Source of the DNA: Saccharina japonica
Lineage: Eukaryota > Sar > Phaeophyceae > Laminariales > Laminariaceae
Reading direction: 5' to 3'
Length of the DNA: 64,000 nucleotides
Assembly (NCBI GenBank): GCA_008828725.1
Contig: MEHQ01003205.1
Span: forward strand, 1 to 64,000
Positions 36,301 to 48,300 of this stretch are shown in pieces. Made by a program: the position numbers and the translations under genes. Each line of letters opens with the position of its first letter. Positions within the stretch are counted from its first letter, which is position 1. The notes under the pieces are model-generated. The model was not told the origin of the DNA. It searched no databases and worked only from the letters and a program-made list of their open reading frames with translations.

Positions 36301-39300
36301 GGATTGCTGCCTGCCAAGGGGTTCAAAGTCTGACAACCGATATAATTGTAAAATTGTACGATAACTTTCAGAACTAGACGGAAATGCGTGATACCCACAC
36401 GCTCAAGGAGTTTACATGGGATATGATGGCAAGCAGGCGCGGGACTGTGGCGACACACAACACACAGCAGCACAACAGGACTCACAGCACAGCAGCGCAC
36501 ATAGCGTACATAAAGCACATAGCGCACAGCACCATACCACACGGCTCCGTTCACACCCAGCAAACACAGAACACATCACACACAGCACAATGGGGCAGCA
36601 GGACCCAGACAACAGCACACAAAGCGCACAGCAGACAACGCACAGAAGACAACCGCACACGTGACACACGGCACCCTTCACACACACGGCACACAACATA
36701 CACCGCGCACAGCACACAGGGACACTGGTGGGACTGGGCTGGTATACTGGTGGGTCGCTATCGCTCCAAATCACTATGAGTAACCAGTGCTGGTGGGACT
36801 GCGCTGGTATACTGGTGGGTCGATATCCCTCCAAATAACTATGGGGAACCGGTGCTGGTGGGACTGCGCTGGAATACGGGTGGGTCGCTATCGCTCAAAC
36901 TAACTATGGGGAACTGGTGGTGGTGTGACTCTGCTGATATACTAGAGGGTCACTATCGCTCCAAATCACGGCGGGGAAACGATGCTGGTGGGACTGCGCT
37001 GGGTGTGGGAGCAGAAGAACGTGTTTGGGTTGATTTTTAACAATTGGCCGCTGGTGTGCCTAGAACAGATGATAAAAACCTCGATCCTTATCTAATGGAA
37101 AAAAATAGTTTTGTGTTCGGGTTTGGGAGAACAGCGTAGGACGCCGACGTTAATCTACCACTCCCTAGACCATGGATCTGCCTGATACTTTAGAGGTCGG
37201 CATCTACCATGGTTGGCGGTTTCCGTCAAGACGCGGGTTGGCCGCGGTTTTTGAGTCTATGTCGAGATCGAATGTCTATCGTCGCACGAGCTGATTTATA
37301 TCAGGTTTTTCATCATTTGAAACGAAAAAATGCAAATTACGCCGCCTGCAGCCATTTGAGAAAAATAAGAAATCATATTTGGTCTTTCTTCTTTTCCCAC
37401 AGCGGCGGTACGAGCGGATCTTCAGCCTGAAAATGCAAGGGAAGTATTTCAAATATACCTTTCAACCATCGCTTTCCTATTGGAATAGATCTCAGCCGCC
37501 GTGATTTCCGGGTGGCACGCTGTACCCGCCTCAGGTGATGCGATGGCTACACATCGGAAAACCAATTAAGATTTTCAGGGTGACAACGCACGACAAGTAG
37601 GTCTGCATGGACGCCGTAGGACATAATTTCCGCTAAAACAGTCCTTGTTTAATGTTTGATGTTGCGTAATCCCGAATGCACGTCACAAGCACTAGGGCTT
37701 CCCGATATACAACTCTGCGATATGTGGGAGACTTTCTGAATGGATACCAATGTCCAATTAATCGTTTCGTCATCGTGCAAGGTTGTACAGATATGGTTTT
37801 GCTGATGTGCTTTTTGTTATGGCGTGTACCCTGGAAGATGCAAACCTCGTCGCCAATATATCTGTTTTAAACGTTAATCTGTCATGGTGGGTGATTTGGC
37901 CTAATCGTAGCGTATACGCGAAATCTTAATCCTGGTACGTTTCATAATAATCGCGGCAATACGGTTGTTTCGTTGCTGCGACTAGTACAGCGTTCGACAT
38001 ACATGTATAAAACGAAACAACGGTATGCTGTGGCGTGTCGATTTCGTTCAGATGCGTACCTGGCAAATCGTATTTACGACGATATATTGTATACTTGAAA
38101 AATCACAATGCATTCGCGGTGTTCGAGACCGCAGCGGTCAAACACAAGGGCTGATGCAGGCCTTCGTCTCTCGTCTAATGACGAAAACAACACACAAGTG
38201 CACTGAGCCATTGCTATTTACGCTGACTACGCCGTACGTACGATATAAACGGTTGCCAGGGCGGGGGTGCGCATCGGTCACGATTAGTTGAGGTAGCATA
38301 TTTACATGCCGAAACGCAGTGTACATTCCCTGCGTGTTCCTCGGCATGCCTAGAGCGAAGTATATACTCGACGATGATCCGTATCAGCTGTAGAGGTTTG
38401 TTTGAAATAGGGGCTGTATACAAAATTGCATGCGCTACTATCGTCTCCGTCGATACAGGTGCCGTGCATAACGCGTGCTACAATAAGAGAGGTTGCACGG
38501 TTTGGATTAAAAGTATTATGAATAACGGGGGTTCTTGCCCCGAAAACGTCGGAATTCCAAGCCTGTTTTTCGTCGTTTTCATCAGATAGAACTTTTATTT
38601 CCCCCCGAAACTGTTTGGGTGGCTTACTATTAGAGTGGAGTTTCTCGAGAGTACTGTACGCAGATACGCATTTTGAAACTCCCTTCGAATATTTATCTTG
38701 TTGGTTGCAGTGATCTATGCTTGGTTGCGACTGTGCCGCAGCATAATATATGTATTCAGTTGGCACTGTGTTCAGACTATTACACCACCAAAATTCACTA
38801 TGTACCTCTGTATAGGGAATTCGCGACAAATGTGGAGTGTCAGCTGCAAACCCTAAAAACAGCGATAGCTCTGGCCGCCATCCTGTTTCATCCCATAACC
38901 TTTAAACATTTGCCAGTAATCGTTTATGGTGTGGCAGGTGCAGTGCACGTTGATTACTCGTCAGGTCGGCGTTAATATGTGTCTAAAGTAGAACGTCAAG
39001 GGATAGTGTAGAGTCCGGGGTGTGGAAGCGACGATATATAAATGTTTCTATGCATTACATGAACCCTCGGTATGTTACTTAAATATATATACGTATATAT
39101 GTAGGCTATACACGAATATAAAACACAAAATGTAGATACGTACAGACTTGCGGTCCGTGCACTGTCGTTAACTAGCCGAAACAACACTCAATTGTTGGAT
39201 GGCCAAGTCCGTAGTAACGAGCTTCTATTGGTTTTAACTCCAATCGTTGCAAACAATCGCTCGCGTACATTTTCGACGGTTAGATACCACGTTCATAACC

Positions 39301-42300
39301 GAACAGTGAAGCTCTGAATACAGCAGTTGTACGGATCGAGTAAACCCGATTAATGGCAATTACATCTGGTTTCCTTGGAGTGGACGTTTGCGTCACCTCA
39401 TGACCAACCATTTGTGTGCCCGGTACCTTCGTGAATATGCCCTAGCACTTAAGGCACGTCACAAGCATGTGGGATAAGGCACGCGAAAGGCGATTCATTT
39501 TAGGTAGGGAAAAATATAGGCATATGCCTTTCGTACGTTGATTTACCTCAGACGTGCCTAAGTATTTAAGGAACTTTCCTGACAAAACGCCTGAGACGTA
39601 CTTGAACCTTTTTCGGCGCCGCAAGACGACGCCTTCACACCTTAAAGTTATGTCCCGTGAATAGATACAAGGCCTGAAAAGGGGACTGAAACTTGTTCAC
39701 AGCCCCCCAATACAAACACTACACAATTTTCAAGTAGTTTGGTTCCAAGTGGACTGGTGCTACGATAGGGGGTGTAACCCCATTTTCACTAGCGGGTTTT
39801 GGCCACTCGGACGAGTGGCTCCGAATCTAACTGAGAATTGCACCTAAACAAATATTGTTGGCGTCGCGTACCAAAAGCTCCAATGTGGCGGTGCATACAG
39901 AACAACAGCAACAATAAAAAAGTTTGTGAGTACAACGCAGGTAATCAGTCACTCGGCGGAGTGGCTCTGTGCAGGTGAAAAACAAGCACCTATACATGAG
40001 CCCCCTCTCGTAGCACCCGCCAGTGATGGAATTACTGGAAATATGCCTGAAATCAGTTCAGCGCCGAAAGGCAAAATCCTTCACTATATCCAAGGAGTTT
40101 GATTTGAACAGGTAACATGCCTCACGTAATACACGCAAAAGTACCCATAGCATGCAACAAGTCGTGGTTTGTTGCAACACTTTCCGCTGAGTCTAGTGCT
40201 GGTAAGCAACAACCAAATGCGATTTATTTGCTCGTTGCATTCTTGCTGTTGTTGCTACTTTGCTTAATAAGCAAGATGTACAAATGTATTTGTATTGTAT
40301 GGCGTATGTACTCATATACATATGTGGGTATTCACGTGTTGCAATACTACAACCCATATGATGTACTTGTGCACTCGAATACATACAGTTGTCCTCTACA
40401 GACGTTTGTATAAGCAAACTAAAACCTTTACACATTTGTTTTATGGTTTCGACGATACAATACTTAAAACCATACGGCTGGAATAAGGAAGTTTGGTATG
40501 GATTTTTTGCTTCGATTATGCTTACACAAAAGCTTTTTAGAATGGAGCAATAATCATGTTGTGTTTTTGGCTTACCATTATTAATAGCGGATTTGAACGT
40601 TGTACGTCAGCTAAAGGTGCTGCGACGTATATATACCACGGGTTATTTCGTACCGGCACATATTTCAAAGCAGGCCATGTTTGCACACAATATTTCAGGC
40701 ATTTTACGCTTTGAAACCAAACTACTTGAATTTAGTATAGGGTTTGTATTTGCGGCGCTCAACAGTTTTGAGGATTTGTTTAGGCTTTTTACCACTTGAA
40801 ACCAAAATAGTTAAAGTTAGTGTTGGACTTGCGTTGAGGCGCTGAACAGAACGTTTCAGGCATATTTCAGGCAATTTGCCTATTCACACAATTTTACGCG
40901 AAATTAGTTCAGCGTTTGTTTTGGGCCGCCATAAAAGGTTTCATGCACGTCTCAGGTAATTTTCCAAATGGATGCGTGCTACGATAGAGATATCACTATT
41001 TGGCTGAAATTATTTCTGAATGATCGCGCTCCTTAACAACAAGCTCGGCGAACTGTCACTATTTTGTTGCAATCTTGTTCCTTGCATGCTTCGGCCATGG
41101 GATTATTCATCGGATAGCGTTTTACTTTCCTCCAAAATAAGTTTGGGGTGAGGTATAGAGCCCTTCACGTGACCACCCTTATAAGGCAAAAATATGGTGC
41201 ATCTCTGTCGTAGCATGCGTCAATGCCTTCAATACTCTTGAAGAAGAACCGGTTTTCCCGTAATTTTTAGAGTTCCGGACTACAGGCGCTGTTTATTTAT
41301 GCCTTAAATGCCTGTAAGCGTACCTGACGCGTGCCTGTTAAAATACGGCAAGATAGGCCCTGAAACAGTAGTTCAGACACCCTTGTTTCACGCAAAGGGT
41401 TAAGGTATTGTTCCCGGCAGGCCCTAAAGGCTAGGGCCTATTCGGGAACGAAGAATTGAACATACAAATCTACCGGTAGACGAAGATATCACCGGATATA
41501 TACGGCAAAAACTAAGCCAATCGTTGATTGGTTCGCTGATACTTTCAAGGGTGCAATACAAATGAAGCGAATTGCCTAGGTAAGATTACCCGACCGACCC
41601 GTCTCATGGACTTACCTTTACCCTCATTTAAGTAAATAGGAAACGCCGTGCATCTCCTCATAGGCCAATTGAAACTTCCCTGACAAATACGTACGCAGTA
41701 GGGTTTGACCAACTGCAGCGACGAGTATCCGGCTGTGAGTACAATATACAGCGGTATGCACTTTTGTGCTCTCCGGGTGTGAAATACGTGTGTCAGCCAT
41801 AGCCCCGGATGAAGTATTTTCAGTCAATGTGGGCATGTGATACTGTTAAAGGTGTCAATGCGTTGATCGTCTTGACACCTCGTGTAGGGATGTGTTGACT
41901 GAGTATATATGTAGGGAAAAGATATTTGCTATACAAGGGAATACGCAAACGAACAGCATATATGAAAACAATTCGGAACACAATGGAAACCGAGGTGGTA
42001 GAAGCATACCGCGGTAAAAAATAATAGGGTACATATACTGACCGAGATAGCGCCCTGAACGGGGCACAGACGCAAATAAAATGAGTATATACTGCGGTGA
42101 GAAATTTGAATTTGCAATGTCGCGCTATATTCTATTTCATTGTTGAAACTTCAAGTCGAGTCTGGACATTCGATTTCCTTGCGTATCCTTAATAGTGCTG
42201 ACATGGGTCGATAGATTCCCTAGGCATACTACAGTGAGAAAACCTTTTCAAGGGGATACTGTTAAAGGAGTCAACGATTTTTTAGTACATTCACAAGCCC

Positions 42301-45300
42301 AGCTCGCCGTAAAGCACACTGTTCTTTTGGGGCATGCCTTGCCCAGGGGTAGTACCAAAGTACCTGTGAACTATCCCAAAAATAGGAAAAATACCGACAC
42401 AGCTGACTATATTAGTATGGACCACGATTGTGTTTTCTTCTACATTTTATGTGCGACCCACAATGAATCGCATCCAAAGGCCTCGTAACGTTTTGTATTA
42501 GGAGCTTAGAGTCTGTGTTATGTGTGTGAGGAGCTACGTAGCTTCCTTAAGCCGTCCTTGGGGCGAGCTAAGGTACATGATTTCTGGGCGGCGAGTAATC
42601 CACGGAAATTACTACACATCGGAAACATGTGTTTAAGTTGACAGCCATGCCACAATCTGAACCAAAGTCCACGATCGAGGCTGATATTTCCATCCTGTGA
42701 CGGCGACGAGACGCACCAACAATTAAATGAAATACCGACACCGCACCCACGCGATAATCAATGACTGGAGTTGACGGGAGGCACAGTTCACGTGACCATG
42801 ACCATACTTGCGCGGGTACTCCGTACGCACCCGACACTTTCCACAATCAATATAATGAATGATCGATGATCCAAAATGGTGAGCATACTTGTGGTATACA
42901 AGCATGCCCAGCACCACTTGAGGCTTTCAACATATGGCCTCAATGTGAGGCACGAGACGATACAGTAGTGACGGAGTTACAAACATACGTATAGGGTCTT
43001 TGACTGTTGGCTGTCGGTCATCTTGGCAATCAATACCCATTAGTGCGGTGTGCCTATCAGTCTGCACACAGGGTATATATATACAGCTGGTTGGATACTG
43101 TCCAGGTTACCGATTCGACTACAGCACGAAATATTGTCTAGATAGTTATACTATCCCAGATACACTACGCCCGCACCTGGTCCGAACTAGAGCATATATC
43201 GCCCTGGCCTCGTCTTTTTGTGGACCCTGCTCCCACTCAGTGGTGCAGAAATACACCCAGCACACGCCTTGTGCGCGCACATACCGCGTGCGGGACGCAT
43301 GCCGAGAGCGGGACGCATTATTAGCTACCAGGACAACCCTAACCGATTGGTGCGCTCATATGCATCAAACGTATGCATTCAGCTGTACATATTCGGATTA
43401 TTTGCAACATATAGAACCAGTGCGAGGCCTCATCTGCGAAACGACGTGTGTATCGTCCAGGACAACGACCCGTCTCGTGTATCTAGCCGTTTTCGATTTT
43501 TGTTAGTCTCCCACTGTGAAATTCTAACCATTGTGTCCGCGACCAGTATCGTTTTGATGTTGCCTTTCGGTCGTAGTGAGTGCAGAGTTTTTTCTAAAAT
43601 ATATGTTTTGAGCTAAGGTCACAAGCTCGCCTGACAGCGATGCGTGGCACGCCTCTTCACCAGCGTATGCAGGGAAATGTCACACGCGCTAATGCCGATG
43701 CCAAAATGTGTGGTATATTTCGCTGGATTTTGGTAACCTCAAACCCGACGGGTCGTGGGAGGAAGCCCACACCCCTGGCACTCTACCTTGCCGTGTATCG
43801 TGAAACAAACGTCACAACCTGTACAAGGTATGGTATATTGGATGGGTGCGCGTTCTTCTATTTGTGTTTATTTGTATGGCGTATGCCACTACCACCTTGC
43901 CTATCTCAGGTTTGGAATGAGCTAGAATGATACGCTCGAGGCGTGGAAGCTATATACTAAACACGCATGTGAATCGTTTGGGTACAACAACGCAATATGT
44001 ACGCGTACTTACTGAATACGCCGATCTAACCTGTGTTCCGTGTGTTGGCACCGTTTACGCCGCCGCCGGGGCAGTATGTTTCATCAATGTGGGTATTCAC
44101 CTCAACCAGTACAGCTTTATTGTAGGACGTACAGTCTCTGATTTAGGAGGTCTTGATACGTACTCTAGCTGAAGCATCAAATAACAAAATATACTTGTCT
44201 ATGGACAGCGTGCTTCTTCGCGGAAAAATAATTAGTCCATCAGGCGATTGGTGTAAGTCAATACGAGTAATTATTGTGTTTGGCCTATATAATACTTTAC
44301 AAAACACAACCGTGTTGGACGAACAACGCCACCGTGTTTGTTTTGGGATTTTAGCTCTATTCAAAGTCGTTAACAGCGCCAAGTTGTCGTTCGGGCCGTC
44401 TGATTGTCTTTGGCAAAGTGCAAACCCACTCAAGGACGACTCGTGATTAATTGTGATAATCAATTACGGTGAACATCCTGGCGTGTCTTGAGGCCTTTGT
44501 GTGTCCACATGATTTGTTTGGTGCGTTTTGGGCGTATTTTCCTGTAATATGTACACTTAGCGTAATGTTGTATTTTCGTCGCTTTGTTTCGAAACACGTC
44601 TGATTGGTTTTCGCTTTGTCGAAAGTACGCAGAGGACTTGTATCTGAGATTACCCGAGAGGCAGCAGTATTCTTCCCCCGTCACATATTTAGCAAGCCCG
44701 GCTACATGTTACTGAACAGCATATCAACGTATGGCACAACATCGGCTTTAGTAAAGTTTGTTCGAAATACCCACCGCATGTGCGAACCAGCAAATTTAAT
44801 GGGCCATATGTGCACGTCGTTCGAGACGCACTCTCATTGTAAGCGTTTTCAGCATGTGCCATGTCCGGCGGTAGGTGCTTATTTTTAAGCATTCAACGAA
44901 CTTGTGCAGTACACACCACTATTTGTAGAGGCAGTACATGTCTTATTTTGGATGGACTACACTGTTGGTTTATATATTCGGAGACAGTGACGGAAACGCT
45001 CTGGCGAATATCAAACACAACGACGTTAACGCCTAAGAATCGTTGTATGGACGAAACACTGCTGACAACTTTGCAGGTGCTATATACATAGCTGGCCGGA
45101 AACACTTGAGCGCAAAAGTGATCCAGAGCGATTTTGATGGAAATACGGCTAGACTTGGGGGAGCGATCTACTTTGATGCTGAAAACGGCACCCTGGCCGT
45201 CACCGCTGGCAGTTTCCACTACAATCATGCACGTAAGAACACAAATGTCGTGAACTACGATCGTGCTTGGGTGGAGAGCCTTGCGTCTTGTGGATGTACA

Positions 45301-48300
45301 CCGTTTACCCGAAATTAACGCGGTCAAGCGTACCGTACGGTATCTTGAAGCATAAAAACAAAAGGCAGATTTGCTTGTATTTTGTGGTCGTGTGGCATGC
45401 ATTAAACTTCTTACTTCGTGTCTAGATTGGACGCCGGGGGTTTGAGAAAGCTTTTTATCGACAAGCAGACGCCCAGTCCGAGTTTCACGTCGATTCCGGC
45501 GGGGAGGACGGAACACTTATTGTCTAATCTAACCGTAGCTCTCTACATTGTTCACACTACAAAAACAAATTGTGTGGCGTGTGCGTAGGTCATGTGGCAC
45601 CGTCTTGCAGCTGTAACTCAAGTACGCAATATTACAAACCAAGCATTCAACTACAGTATATCTGCATCTCGCATAACATGCAAGGTATTTCGACGGAGGG
45701 GGGGTGCAGTCTATCCCGCTGGGGGGCTTTCAAAGGCCTATTCATGAACCACGGACAATAATGCTATTAATATATTACATTGTACCGGCCGTAGACCCTC
45801 TTTCTTGCCGCGGTCTTCAACACTAACTCGCGTGGGGGGCTATTCTACACAATTTTTGAGGGGGAAAATAACAAATAATCAGTCGACCGGCTAGATACAT
45901 GATACATTACAATTTGTTTAACGGGTTCTCATCATAAAACAAGATATAGTTACTTAGTTTCTGTGAAATGTATTACAACGCTCCTGTTTTTCTTTCAGCA
46001 TTGATACCTCATTCCCAACCGTCTGCGGATCTCGCGTATCATGACAGGGGTTTCGGGAGGCGCAATCTACTTCAATGGGGGCCTTAATATACATGAGGGC
46101 TCCTTCATCGCGAACTCCGCTGGGGAAGACGGCCTGGCTATTGGCAGCTCTTTTTGCGATTCGTCGTGGGTGGAGTTGAAGAGTGTCTCTTTCATTCATA
46201 ACGGTCTGTACTGCCCGAGTGGGCTATACCAACAAATCCCGATCAATGGCGTGGTGAGATTATTTACCTTACTGCAGCGGCATCTACGAGTATACTCTAG
46301 ATGATAATTGGTATTCTCTGCACATCACACACGTTCTTAGACCTGTTCTACGGTAGAAGCATCATATGTTGACTCAAATACTGTCTGCGTAACGAAGCTC
46401 CTTAATCCTAAAATGGTCGAAACGCCATTGTTTTCGTTTAAGTACGATTCTTCGTGTACATTTTGGTTCAAGAGTATATGTCGCCCTGTATTTTATCAAA
46501 ATATTCGGTTCTCGCTGTGTTTTGACGGTAACCCCTGGCAACTGGCACACGTGTTAAATTCACCCTTGCCGAACGAGTTACTGATGTTTTAGCATTTGTT
46601 TGTTTGGTTGGAAATTCGAGTGTTGAGGTTGCTCACAAGCAAGGCGACGACAAAAATGCAAGTAAAACATGCGTCAACCTTTCGGCGAAGGCATAGAGAA
46701 CTTCTGTACATAGTCTGGTTTCACCTAGTGAAAACAGTGTAAACGTGAACATTTCGGTATCGTCTCGTCGTTACTTAGTCTCCGTATTTAGTCATGGTTT
46801 GTCGATAAAACGACTGAACACGGATATTTATGAAGTCAAATCGTCGAATATGTCCGCGACACTTTGTTCGACCACGCCTTGAACAACGTGATCGTCCATG
46901 GTTCAGAAAACAAAACGAGGAATCAAATAGTTATTGTTTCGGGGTCCACCCCAGTTTGAAACTAATGTGGCGATGTGACTATTGTCCACTGTTCCTGGGG
47001 GTCAGTTGTACACCAAATGTGTCAAATAATGATTGCTACCGCAGGCTGCATTTGTGGCTGACGAAAGTAGGGACGGTATGCTCGAACCAGCTCATACCTT
47101 GATCATGCGGGAGTATTCGTCGGGTCGCACTTTTATATTTTATTTGTATCAGTGTAGGGGGGATACCCCCTACCGGTATATAACTCATATAGTGAAGAAC
47201 TTCAGAAAACCGATGGTATATTTTTGTCCGAGCATGTTTCCTTTGGGCGACACATCGAGTATATAGCGACGCGAAACGTGCCTCCTTTTATATTTATTGA
47301 TAAACGCGGTGAAGATGAGAAACAAACAGTTTATTGTGAAACGTTCACATGTATATACTAGTCTTGTGAGTTACGCCTATGTGCACGTTCGCCTTTCATA
47401 TTTCGTAACTCCTTCGAAGGCATTTCTTCGCGGTTTTTTACGCCAACCGTGCCGTCGACCACACACGTGACTCAAAAAATTAATGTTCTGCGCTTGCCTT
47501 GCCACCCCTCTAGGCTGGTCCGTCAGTTTTCGACACGGTGTGCAATGGATGTTCTTCCGTCCCAAACAGTGTCCCTGGTGGTGTTGACGACCACAGTCGG
47601 TGGCTCCTACCCCTATGCGAGGATCCACCGATTGGCACCTTTGCTCCATCGAACGGCACATCAACTACGACCCTCAGCCTGGAAGAGGGGTACTACCACG
47701 GCTCTAAAACGAATGAAGACATCGTCAAATGCTACAGATATGAGGCCTGTGTAGGAGGCAACGACTCTGACAATTACTGCGCCGTCGGCTATATGGGTGC
47801 ATGTGAGAATCACTGTTCGCTGATAGGCAATAGTACTACATTTTGTCAATTGTTTGGAGGTAAAATATCAACGCTTTTGCACGGCGACAGCAATGTGTGA
47901 AGTTGCGTAGAAATTTGAGACACGTTCCCAAACCACTTAATGGTTGGCGCATTCAGAGCATCCTCGCCCATATCGAGATAATCCTGCATTCCAACTTGTG
48001 TGTCGTTTTGTGTTCGGCCGGCCTATCTGTACTCATTTTATAATGTTTCTATATTAAAGGTGGACCCCACGTTTTCTTGCCCTTACGCTCGTTTGAACAT
48101 GCGAAAAAGGTTATCATCAGAGACAGCATCGTCGAAGTATACCATGGCGAGAGAAATACCGCCACTTGCCAGGATACTTCGATACTGCTGTGCATAGCAC
48201 ACTGTGGAAACCTAAAAAAGCGAATGACACTCCGGTCTCGGTCTGAAAAATGTTTGGTTCGTGCCATGGCGAGACCTAACAAGTCCACCCTATCGCTGAA

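Larger units (their letters stand above)
26734..45076 (+). other. Intron 4 (18,343 bp), filled with transposon and satellite debris
   Basis: From exon 4 donor GTGAGC to acceptor ACTTTGCAG. Contents are listed separately: dead cassette candidates, a 70-bp satellite, dispersed repeat copy 2, a PIF1/Helitron helicase remnant, microsatellites, a 65-bp satellite, a repeat-dense block at 39.4-41.4 kb and a decayed foldback copy. Remaining stretches (28-29.9, 31.9-32.7, 35.1-36.4, 37.1-38.4, 41.4-43.2 kb) contain only short or unrecognisable frames. The size invites the alternative that two genes are present. Confidence 0.55.

Noticed and set aside
36384..36834. Thr/His/Gln-rich and Cys/Val-rich long frames
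   Set aside because: Both are readings of the CACAGCAC low-complexity tract and the start of the 65-bp satellite.
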